Assembly: GCA_009746045.1 (NCBI GenBank)
Contig: RPFO01001309.1
Coordinates: forward strand, 176,539-240,538
From: Mesostigma viride
Taxonomy: Eukaryota > Streptophyta > Mesostigmatophyceae > Mesostigmatales > Mesostigmataceae
Length of the DNA stretch: 64,000 nt
Direction: 5' to 3'
Positions 31,661 to 43,500 of the stretch are shown here, piece by piece. The notes beneath the pieces are model-generated. The model was not told the origin of the DNA. It saw only the letters and a list, made by a program, of their open reading frames with translations, and searched no databases. Within the stretch, counting starts at the first letter, position 1, and the number at the start of each line of letters is the position of its first letter. The translations under genes were made by a program, and so were the position numbers.

Positions 31661-34600
31661 ACAAACCACATAGACGCGACGCGAGGGATTGGGGCCGTCG
31701 GATGGTGGAGGCGTTGTCCCCAACCCGAGGGGCGACGGGTTGACAAGGGTAAAGGTGGCGCAAGCCACCGGCGGTGGGTGGGGGCGGCCAAGCGCCTGTG
31801 GCGCGGTGGAACAACTTTTGACTCTGAGAACAACATCGACAACAACAACAACAACAACAACAACAAAAACAACAGCAGAGGGAAAAACACTGCGTACCTA
31901 AACAGTAAACAAGTGACCGACAGCCTGTGACAGCCTGGCAGATGTTGAGTTGAGTTTATTCCCGCGACAGCTGGTGTGCACTGACGAAGGTGCGTACTGA
32001 CCTGACGCGAACGGCCTAGTGCCGTCAAATGGGCAGCCTCATTCAGTAGCCTGTGTGTACGGTGTACAGGAAGGCCCAAGACCAGCAAGGGCCCCTGCAT
32101 CGCCGCGCTACTGTTGTTGTTGTTGTTGTTGTTGTTGTGTCCCACGCCGCCCAGGGGCAGCAGCGCGCTACAGTACTGTACAGTAGGCGCTGCAAATTCC
32201 TGGAACTGCGTTATCTACTCACTGCGCAGAAATTTCTGCCCAGTTCCCGCACCTGGGCATATTGTGGCCGTGAAGTAGTAATTTTGAAGCCCCTGCCGAG
32301 CTTGCCGCCTCAAATTCAGTACGGCCGAACGTACAGAATAGACACGGATCTGCCCAACCGTGCAGCAGCCAGCAAGCAGACCAACGCGCGCGCAGGTGCT
32401 GCGCTTGCCATGAAAACGCGTCGTGCATATCCAGACCAGGACCCAGTTTTGGCCGCCATAGCTTAGGGAGGCCTTGTCATACAGGGAATCCTCGGCCGAA
32501 GCTGACGAGGTTTCAATGTCATCGCGGGAATCCGTTAATAAATCTGGCTTTCAATTTTTTTGACACGAGGTCGTCAATCTTTTAAAGCCTCCAGTTTGCC
32601 AAAAACAGGTGGGATGGCTCTCTATGTCCTAGGTCTGCAATGCATTTCAGTGGCAGCGTGCATGGCATCGCCAGAATTTGAAAAAGCGCACATTTCCATT
32701 CTTGCACCATATCCTTCGGTGTACTATATTACTCTTTCTGCACTTACTTGACAGCATGTAGCTTTACTGCAAAATCGGAAGCAGTAATGCCGTATTTGGT
32801 TGCTAATACACCTGCGGTCATGAATGCGAGGCGTAAGGGGTATCTTTAGGTCTTACTTAACATGTATGACTGGGACGCTTAGGATGCTGCTGTTATGTTA
32901 TCTGTCCAATGCAGCGTACAACATCGAAGCTTGGCAGCGATTTTTGCCATGTTCCTCCTCATCGTACAATCAATTGGTTGCGGTATTGGTGGCTTTCATG
33001 CTGTGCACCCCTAAAGTGTTGTAAAGTAATGAAACATCCATGCAAGTAATAAGAGTTAGGTCGCTAAACATTACTGTAACTGCATTTTCTTATCTGGCCA
33101 TCGTTTATTTAAAATGTGCCTGCGCAGTGTATGCCTTGGAGTTATGACAGGGTCTGCCATGGATATTCAAGGCGCGGGCGGCGGTTATTCACATTCCGAG
33201 GTACGTTTTTTAGCATCATTTTCCTCTTAGGCCCTGCAATATTTATGTCTAGGAAAATGAATTTGCGAGCGTGTTCGTGGGCAACTTTCGGGTCTGGCTA
33301 CAGTTGTTGGGTGAATCCGTGCCTATATTAAGTCTTCCAAGTCGCGTGTTGGGCTGCTGGCTTTAGAAATTGAAGTGATAGGAAATGACGTGACTTTTTC
33401 CTGTTGGTACAAGGTCTATTGACTCGCCGATAACTCTGCATGCCCTCACATCTTGGTCGTTTAGTGCTTTTCATTCCAGATGTGAAGCAGCTTCTCAATC
33501 TCATCATGTCCAAGTGCGCTGTCTGTTTGGTATACTGTCTCTAATTTCCATACTCTATTTGGTATACTTGTTATTGCTTTAGCGGTCCTTCCTGTGTTGA
33601 TGGTATCCGCGCACCTACCTCCTTGCATCCAAGTATGTGTCAGTAGTCACAACATCAAGTGCGCGAACTCTTATGTCGCTTGTGGCAACCTTACGCAGCT
33701 GCTGGCTGAGTGCTTTTTGGCGGTCTTGCATGCACATGCTTTGGTCCGCACTTTTTTCGAGGGATTGTTCCATGCTTGGCTGTTGATTTTTGTCGCATTT
33801 TGTATGCCAATTATCCTATTTACACAAGCTTTCTGCCAAGTGCCAGCGGCATCAGTTGAAGTACCCTCTTGTCATGATGCTGCCGCTGAAAACTGTGTTG
33901 CACTACCGGATCTTATGTCCTCGTCTGTTTTTGTTGCCCGCAAATATCGTAGTTAGCATGGCCAGATGTTGCCGCTGCTTTCGTCGCATGGCAGATGGAC
34001 AGACAGAGCCCTGACTTGGCCAGAGACTCTCATACTGCTACTGCTGGTTTGGTTTCGTTACAATGAGTTCTGGACATATGGTTGGGATGGGAACAAAATT
34101 TAGCGAAAATCACTTGACTACGGTGACCAGGGCATTCTTTTGCTGGAAGAGAAAATTGACTTGGTGTTAGTGCGGGTCATCAGATCTACTGGGCGTGAAC
34201 ACCCGGTGTTGGTGTGCCCATGTATTTGGATGGGTGGAAGAGAGTGCGGCACCTGGGTTTCTCCTTCCGAACCGAACATTTGCCATTTATGCGATTGGGC
34301 AAGTTTGCCTAGTCTGGCAACATGTTAGGTTGAGAGGATGGATGGGACCTTCGGTGGAGCTCGCGGCCCACATGTTGGCTTATCCTGGCGCAATGATGCC
34401 GGGGTGCCCGCTATGGGAACCCAGCGTACAGTTCCCCTGTATTGGGCCTTTAGTACATGTCTGGGCCAGCTACTGACAGCTGTTCTTGCTGAGAACAAAG
34501 CAGTTTGTTGTAAGCAGTTTTGTTGCAACTCGTTGATAATGCTCCAGTGATGTGGTGCTCTGTGCCCAGAAATCCTCATCCCTTCACTGCTGAACGTGGA

Positions 34601-34704
34601 ATGTGCACCTCTAACGTGCCTACTCATGCCGGCTGCGTCGCTTGCCGATTGTGTTGACCGCCACACCCTCCCTCCGCTAGCCACTGCCTGACCAGGGCGA
34701 GAGC
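31661..34704. other. Intergenic DNA upstream of the CLC gene, no gene identified
   Basis: It contains a CAA/AAC triplet run (about 31,838-31,872) and its inverse, a GTT run (about 32,109-32,138). The remainder, about 32,160-34,704, shows only short frames with no recognisable domain. A GT-rich stretch near 33,200 and the last few hundred bases before 34,705 could include promoter or 5' UTR sequence, but no element can be pointed to. Confidence 0.5.
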
Positions 34705-37700
34705 ATGAGCGCACACCTTATGGGCGGCCATGTGAGCAGCAGCGCGGGCGTGCACTCGTCGCACGGGGGTGAGGACAAGCGCGTGAATATCTCCGAGTTT
34801 GACGAGGAGGAGTCGCAGCGCGCGCACGGCTGGGACCCTGCGATGGACAACCTGGAGAGTCTGGACTACGACCTGGTGGAGAACGCGGTCTACCGCGCCG
34901 ACCAGGTGTGGGGTGGTGGTGATGGGGAGCGGGGGCACGTGCATGGCGAAGAAGGGGAGGGGGGTGTGCGTGCTTGAAAGCGAAATAAGGTATGGGAACC
35001 GTGGGTGGGTGCGCGGGTGGATGACCAGGTCAGGCGATGGGTTAAACGCGTCGAGCACGAGGCTTGCAAGCGGAGCGGACGCGGACGCGATCACATGGAT
35101 GCTGTGTTTTGGTACAGTGGTTGCTCAGCCGCCACTCGGACATTATTTTGTTGGGAATCGGCATGGATGGCACGCATGCAGTGCAATTCTGCCATTTGCT
35201 GGCTGCCGTGCCGCCTGCACGGTGTTGGGCATGCTTGCACGGTGTTGGGCAGCTGCCTGCAGACTGTCTGCGAGCCACCCTTGCCCTGCGGTGCTCCTGG
35301 CTTACGCTCACGCGTGCACAGTAGCTAACGAGCACGCCACAATCATGCATCTGTGGATGTTGTTTGTTTTGGTGACAGGCATGCCTCTTTTCTCGCACGG
35401 GGCTCACCACATGGCTGCTGATGTACCCTTCATTCTTTTGGGCCATGCTTTACGTTTCTCCTGACCCCGGTCTGCCCCATACCCTACACGTGGCGCGCTC
35501 GTTGTTGGTGTGCAGGACCATCGCGGTCCCTGGGACGACGTGCAGTATGCGCTCATGAAGTGGATGCTGGCCGTGCTGGTGGCGCTGGGTACGTGGATGC
35601 TGGGCAGGCGCATTGTATTCGGGAACAAAGGGGGTTGAGCACAATTACAAGAACGTGTGCGAATTGTGGTAGTCCATGGAGGGGGCAGGGCAGGGCCGAG
35701 AGCACAGCGGGGCATGCCATGACTTTGCCAGCACAAAGGGCTGCTGCATCGTAGACCACGGTTTAGGTTGCATGGTATTCATTAAACAAGCATGGTACGC
35801 GCACATGCATTCTTGCCATGCCAGTTTGCGCGGTACATCATCCTTGCGGTTGCCTGACATGTAAACGGTCCATGTTGTGCCACAGCGCCTGCTCGCTGCA
35901 TGCCTGCATGCAGTCAAGTGCGCCAGCCTTGATGCTCCTGGGAGCCTCCAGCTTTTGGTCATTTGCTTGCAAAGGTACATGCATTGCACTTACCTCATCT
36001 CCTGCTATTGCTGTCCTTGCCTGCCCTTCCCTCCCTCCCCTCCCTTCCCTCCCTTCCCTCCCTTCCCTCCCTTCCCTCCCTTCCCTCCCTTCCCTCCCTT
36101 CCCTCCCTTCCCTCCCTTCCCTCCCTTCCCTCCCTTCCCTCCCTTCCCTCCCTTCCCTCCCTTCCCTCCCTTCCCTCCCTTCCCTCCCTTCCCTCCCTTC
36201 CCTCCCTTCCCTCCCTTCCCTCCCTCCCTCCCCTCCCTTCCCTCCCTCCCTCCCTCCCCTCCCTTCCCTCCCTTCCCTCCCTTCCCTCCCTTCCCTCCCT
36301 TCCCTCCCTTCCCTCCCTTCCCTCCCTTCCCTCCCTTCCCTCCCTTCCCTCCCTTCCCTCCCTTCCCTCCCTTCCCTCCCTTCCCTCCCTTCCCTCCCTT
36401 CCCTCCCTTCCCTCCCTTCCCTCCCTTCCCTCCCTTCCCTCCCTTCCCTCCCTTCCCTCCCTTCCCTCCCTTCCCTCCCTTCCCTCCCTTCCCTCCCTTC
36501 CCTCCCTTCCCTCCCTTCCCTCCCTTCCCTCCCTTCCCTCCCTTCCCTCCCTTCCCTCCCTTCCCTCCCTTCCCTCCCTTCCCTCCCTTCCCTCCCTTCC
36601 CTCCCTTCCCTCCCTTCCCTCCCTTCCCTCCCTTCCCTCCCTTCCCTCCCTTCCCTCCCTTCCCTCCCTTCCCTCCCTTCCCTCCCTTCCCTCCCTTCCC
36701 TCCCTTCCCTCCCTTCCCTCCCTTCCCTCCCTTCCCTCCCTTCCCTCCCTTCCCTCCCTTCCCTCCCTTCCCTCCCTTCCCTCCCTTCCCTCCCTTCCCT
36801 CCCCTCCCTCCCTCCCTCCCTCCCCTCCCTCCCCTCCCTCCCCTCCCTCCCTCCCTTCCCTCCCTTCCCTCCCTTCCCTCCCTTCCCTCCCTTCCCTCCC
36901 TTCCCTCCCTTCCCTCCCTTCCCTCCCTTCCCTCCCTTCCCTCCCTTCCCTCCCTTCCCTCCCTTCCCTCCCTTCCCTCCCTTCCCTCCCTTCCCTCCCT
37001 TCCCTCCCTTCCCTCCCTTCCCTCCCTTCCCTCCCTTCCCTCCCTTCCCTCCCTTCCCTCCCTTCCCTCCCTTCCCTCCCTTCCCTCCCTTCCCTCCCTT
37101 CCCTCCCTTCCCTCCCTTCCCTCCCTTCCCTCCCTTCCCTCCCTTCCCTCCCTTCCCTCCCTTCCCTCCCTTCCCTCCCTTCCCTCCCTTCCCTCCCTTC
37201 CCTCCCTTCCCTCCCTTCCCTCCCTTCCCTCCCTTCCCTCCCTTCCCTCCCTTCCCTCCCTTCCCTCCCTTCCCTCCCTTCCCTCCCTTCCCTCCCTTCC
37301 CTCCCTTCCCTCCCTTCCCTCCCTTCCCTCCCTTCCCTCCCTTCCCTCCCTTCCCTCCCTTCCCTCCCTTCCCTCCTTCCCTCCCTTCCCTCCCTTCCCT
37401 CCCTTCCCTCCCTTCCCTCCCTTCCCTCCCTTCCCTCCCTTCCCTCCCTTCCCTCCCTTCCCTCCCTTCCCTCCCTTCCCTCCCTTCCCTCCCTTCCCTC
37501 CCTTCCCTCCCTTCCCTCCCTTCCCTCCCTTCCCTCCCTTCCCTCCCTTCCCTCCCTTCCCTCCCTTCCCTCCCTTCTCCCTCCTTTGCCTTGTTCACCT
37601 GGCTGCTGCACCCTGTTCCCTTCCCTTCCCCCCAGGCACGGGCCTGACCGCCTTCTTCATCAGCGTGGGCGTGGAGAACTTTGCGGGTGTGAAGTTTGGC

Positions 37701-40537
37701 ATCGTCTTCTACCTGATGCAGTACAGCTACGTGCTCTCCTTCCTCGTCTACGTGCTCTTTAACTGCACGCTCATTGCCTCCTCGGCGCTCATCGTGACCC
37801 AGTTTGCGCCCATGTCTGCTGGGTCCGGTATCGCCGAGGTGAAGGCGTACCTCAACGGAGTGGACCCGCCCGGCATCCTGTTGTTCCGCACCTACCTGGG
37901 CAAGGTGTTTGGCGTGATCGGCTCCGTCTCGGGCGGCCTGGCGCTCGGCAAGGAGGGCCCCATGGTGCACATCGGCGCGTGCATCGCATCGCTGATCGGG
38001 CAGGGCGGGTCAACCCGCTATCGCCTGCCCTGGAAGTGGCTGCGCGTCTTCCGCAACGACAGGGAGCGGCGCGACCTGGTGTGTGCGCCAGCAGCAGGCG
38101 TGCCTCGTTTGTGGTTGCTGCGCTGGCTGTCGCTCAGTAATCTTCCTATTATGATGGGCATGGGGTGTGGAAGTTCCTGAGTGTCATGTAGCCACTGAAT
38201 GCCTGCATCTGGATCGTTTGGGTAGCCTTTGCATCCCCTTGTCCTTACGTCCCCAATGAGTCTAGTACAGCCGGCTGCGCATGAGCATGTCCACTGCGCA
38301 GCCACAGCGGTAGCATGCGTACGAGCAATCCATGGGAAGAGTGCTTATCAAGGATGGGGAGTATCCATGTCAGATGGCCACGGGCGACTGCGTTGTCTCC
38401 AGGGGGGCAAGGATGTACGTGGAGGAATGGTGGCTCTTAAACCTTGTATTTTGCTCGTGTACGTTCGACCGGGGCATAACCAGATGATCTTGAGAAACAT
38501 GTCTATGGTTTCGTGATGTCATGTTGGATCTCAGGTTTGCACGTGTGGCTTTCCTGTTTTCCCACCTGAGTTTCCGCAACACAAGCATTGATGGTTTATG
38601 TTTCCTCACATTGCAGGTGACGTGCGGCGCGGCGGCGGGTGTTGCGGCGGCCTTCAACACGCCGGTGGGCGGCGTTCTCTTTGCGCTGGAGGAGGTGACC
38701 TCGTGGTGGCGCTCACAGCTGCTGTGGCGCACCTTCTTCACCTGCGCCGTCGTGGTTGTCGTGGTGCGCGCGCTCATGCACTGGAAGGAAGAGGGCGAGC
38801 ACGGCCGCACGGGTAGCCCGATCGTGTTCGAGATCAGCAGCGGGCAGGAGGACTTCTCCACGTTCGAGCTCGTCCCTATGGCCATGGTGGGTGTCATCGG
38901 GGGCATCCTGGGTGCCGCGTTCAACGAGATCAGCAAGCACCTGAGCGTGTGGCGGCGCGAGGTGCTGTACAAGAAGCACAAGCACATGAAGGTGATCGAG
39001 GTGGTCGCCATCGCCGCGCTCACGACCACGTGCTCCTTCATCGTGCCGCTCATGGCCTCGTGCACGCCCTGCCCGAAGAACCTGGTGGAAGAGGGCATCT
39101 GCCCCCGACCCGACCGCCACTACAGCAACTTTGTCTCGGTGAGCAGTCGCACGCAACGCCCGCTGCCATGCAGGCAGCTCTTGCATCAGCTCTTGCCAAG
39201 TTGGGCTATCCAGTTCACTGGAACTCGCAGGAAGCGTAGGTCCCGTTTCATGGACAAGTTTCCCATCCTGTGGGCATGGCCTATACCGGTTCTGCAATGA
39301 ACATGCCACAAGTTATAGAATTTGTGGAAAGAATATTCCACAAGGTTGCGGAGGCTGCCGGGTGGTCCAAACACACCGGCACGTTTGAGATAGGGTCATG
39401 AGGACTGTGTGGTGTGATGGGGAGACCTTTCAGTTTGAAGCGTCTGCATGCATCGGGATTAAACCATTGATATTTGATCAGTGATTCGGGTGTATGCAGC
39501 GCGGGCTTTCTGGTTGGGTGGCATACTGTTAACCCCCTGTTGTGGCGAAGGTGGCGAAGGTCTGACTGACCACATGTGTGCTCGCGTGCGATTGCGGCTT
39601 GGGCGGGGTTTGTTTTCCTCTCTCTTCCACCGTCACCAGTTCCACTGCCAGTACTACCAGGGCGAGGGCTACTACTACAACGACCTGGCCACCATCTTCT
39701 TCAACACCAACGTGAGTAGCCGCGAGCCCTCCCGTGATAAACAATGGCGCGGGGTTTGCCCTAAGTGCTGCGTTTGGGCATCATGGCAGCCACACGTTTA
39801 GTTTCTGCTTGTTATCCTAAGGTGCGGGGGAGTGCTGCACATCGGCGATATGAAATGCCAATAGAACAGTTGCATGGCTGGTGGGGGGTTGGTTGGGGTG
39901 TGAATTTGGCTTACAGTGCCCTAGCGCCATGGTACTTCCAGAGTTTTTTGCAGGTTGCAATAAGGAGGCAATTTTCATTGTTTGCATGTTCATTCGCATG
40001 TTTTAACTTTTACGCACAACTAGTGATGGATGGGTTTATACACAGCTCATGAAAGCCCCCTGCGCTACGTTGCCAAGGCCATACCTGGGTCTTCGCCTGT
40101 CCTCTGGGTTCCATCCACATGGCACGCGCGTGGGTCCATGGCATACCCGCCTTGTTAGGGGCCTGTTTGGTGCGGTCACGACATATGTTCGCTTCTAATA
40201 TTGGCTACTCGTTCTGGGTGTGCACGGCTATCATTCACCTCATCACTTGGCCAGTCCTTCTGGGTGGAAGACGTTCTCCTGTTCTGGGTCCATGACATGC
40301 GCTGCTCAGGCTTGGCAACCTGCAAGGGTGGGCATGCTGGGCAGCTTGAGGCCATTTTTGTGTTTGCCATTCGCCCTCGTGTGGCGGCGCAGTGCACTTG
40401 ACAGCCGGATTGTGATCCGCCCTCATTTGCACACCCCCACGCACTCAAGTCACAAGTTCCCTTGGATGCTTCACCGTGCCAGGCGCTCCTGCACCTGCCA
40501 CGTCGGCTTGCGCGGTGACTACATGCTGACAAGGGCA

Positions 40538-40577
<40 letters not shown>

Positions 40578-43500
40578 GCCGCTGCTCCCTCCCTTCTCCC
40601 CACACAGGATGATGCCATCCGCAACCTGTTCAGCAGCAACACCCACCACGAGTTCTCCGCGCAGTCCCTCACCGTGTTCGTGGTATGTGGGCGATGAGGG
40701 AAACATGCGCCCGTCATGCGCATTCGGGACCAGGGGGGAAGTGGGAGCGCACGCTTGCGGTGCCTGCTGCTTGATCTCTGGTTTGCCCCAAGTTTGGCGG
40801 AGAGAATTCTCTCGTGTGGTGAGCCAGCCAAGATCCTGTATAATCTAATCTATCCCCATAGGCAGGACGATCTGGTTGGGTCAAGAATAGAACCATTGGG
40901 CCTGTGCTTGCGGATCATGGTGCATGTGGAGACATGCAGCATGTTAACGTCAGCCAGTACATGTGCCATGCATAGCTGTTGGGTGTATCTGACCATCGCT
41001 GCTTCCACCTCATGCCCCACTCTCGCATGTGCGCCCCTTGCCTGCCATCAGGTGATCTACTTTATCCTGGCGGTCATCACCTCGGGCACGGCTGTCCCTG
41101 CGGGCCTGTTCGTGCCCTCCATCCTGTTTGGTGCTGCGTACGGCCGCCTGGTCGGCATGCTGGTCGTCACCATGTACTCCAAGGAGGAGGTCGACGAGGG
41201 AACGTGAGTGCAGCCAACGCGCCGCACGGGGGTGTGCTGGCAGTAGCAGCGTGTGGCGCTCTAGGGGCACATAGCAGGGGTGCCATTTGCTGGAGGCCTG
41301 GGAGGCAGGTAGTCAGACTTGTGTGGTTGCCGTGGGCTCAACTTCTGGCTAGACGTACAGGGATCAGGCATGCTTACTCTTGGTGCCCCTCTCTCTCTTC
41401 CCCATCCTTGCACATACGAACCCCTCTGGGTATTTCTCGCCCACACACACCAGCACGCAGCACACAGGCGTTCAGCAAATTGCTGCAGGCATGCTTCCCT
41501 GCGGGCCGGGCATCGTACCGTAGGATAACTGTTATGGCCATCCTTTCGTCCTAGTGCCTAGTAACAGGGCCGTCAACCCGTAATTTCGCATGGCCCTAGT
41601 CGCTTGCTGCATCCTCACCAGCTCACGCCCACGCTTGTCTCTGCGGTGCTTTTGCCCCCCATTTTTTATCCCTCTTCTTCTTCCAACCCCCCCACCAGGT
41701 ATGCGCTGCTGGGCGCGGCGTCGTTCCTGGCGGGCATGATGCGCGTGACGGTGTGCCTGTGCGTGATCCTGGTGGAGATCACGGGCAACCTCAAGATGCT
41801 GCCCCTCATCATGCTCGTGCTGCTGGTGGCCAAGGCAGTCGGCGACGCGTTCAACCACGCCATCTACGAGGTGCACGTGTGGCTCAAGAAGTACCCACTG
41901 CTCGAGTCCACACCGGAACCCTGCTTCCGAGAGCTCACCGCACTGGACATGGTCACCAACAAGGTGGGTGAGCTCGACGCGGCCACACACGAGGTGGGCG
42001 CCCACACACATGGGCACAAACAAGGTGGACGCGCAGACACGTGTGTGCAGCGCCAGCCCGGCTACGGTCACCGCCATGATGACCGATGGGACGATCCCAA
42101 AGTGGTTAGGCCAGCTCTTTTGTTGGGGGCAGCCAATGAACAGGCTGTGCGCACCTGGGGACAGCATCACTGATCATGCGGGTGCATGCAGGAGCCTTGG
42201 TGTTCCCATCTGAGCGCCGCATAACGGTTGGCAGTGTGGTGCTAGATACGTGCGGGCATGCAGTGCATCCTCTGTTTGGCTCTTGCCCACCTCTTTACAT
42301 CCCGCGGCTGCAAATCTCAGAACCACCCCTTGTGGTCTCACGTCGGCCATCGCTGTGTGTCTCTCTCTCCGCCCCTTCTCGCCCCCGTTCGCTTGTCCCC
42401 TTCCCCCCCCCCTCAGGTGGTTGCGTTTGACCGCATCGAGCGCGTGTCCAAGCTGGTGGCCACGCTCCGCGGGTGCCGCCACAACGGCTTCCCTGTCTTC
42501 TGCCGCGACGAGAATGGGGCCACACAGCAGATGGGCATGATCCTGCGCAGGTGAGCCAACCACATGCATGTGCGTAGTGGATTTGGCCGCTGGAAATGGA
42601 GGCAGTCTACAGGCGCGCCCTTCTAGTTTGGCACATGCTTGTCTAGCTGATCGCGGCAAAGCCGTTGTGCGCAGCGCGCGTATGATGGCTGGAACCTGGT
42701 TTAGTGCTGTGGGGTGTTTTGCTGGTATCACCCATGATAGCTGCGATACGCTTTTTGGATGTGCAGTCTTTGTGCACTAGTGCAGCGCAAGTGGGCGATT
42801 ACAATGGGTGCCATGTGTACGCAACGTAGGAAGCAAGCCATGGAATGTGCAGGGCATGCTTCGATGCCACATGTACAGGTCTCAGGGGAGAGGAGTCGGC
42901 CGCAATTTTCTTTGTGCTTGTGCCTGACCCTGCTGCGTGGGTGGCCTACCTGCCCCGTGTTCCTGCCCCCCCTCAATCGTCGCGCCCCCCCCCCTTTCCC
43001 CCCCTCTTTTTTGTTTTGCACAGTGACGTCCTGGTGCTGCTGCGCTCCAAGGCCGACTTCCAGCGCACACCCATCCCTGGAGACATGTCTGGACGCCGGC
43101 AGTTCCGGTATGTGCGCACGCCCGTGAAACCTTCGCCCTTAACCCTGTGCATAGGAGCGTGACAGCCTGATGACAGGGCATTATCTGTGGGTGGCATGAA
43201 TACGAGCCATGTGCACCGATTCCCAAAAGTGGCATGCTGTCATGATACATTCAGGGATAGAGTCTTCCACCATGGCCTTTCTTTCCTTCCTCCATGGCCT
43301 TTCCTTCCTCCATGGTCTTGTCTTTCCTTCCTCCATGGCCCCCTTCCTGCGGGGCCTTTCCTTCATGGCCTTTTCTTTCCTTCCTCCGTGGCCTTTTCTT
43401 TCCTTGCTTCGCGGCCTTCTTCCATTTCTCTTCGTTCATTCCTTCATGGCCTTTCCTTTCCTTCCTCCGTGGCCTTTTCTGTCCTTGTTATATGGCCGGG

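Noticed and set aside
32053-32466. Plus-strand frame with a Val run (GTT repeats) as a gene
   Set aside because: The Val run is a GTT microsatellite and the rest has no recognisable domain. The inverse CAA run 240 bp away points to simple repeats.
35818-38180. Very long open frames (up to ~770 codons) of Pro/Ser/Leu/Phe or Gly/Arg/Glu repeats
   Set aside because: They are translations of the 9 bp TTCCCTCCC array in CLC intron 2. A period divisible by three with no stop codon leaves all six frames open.
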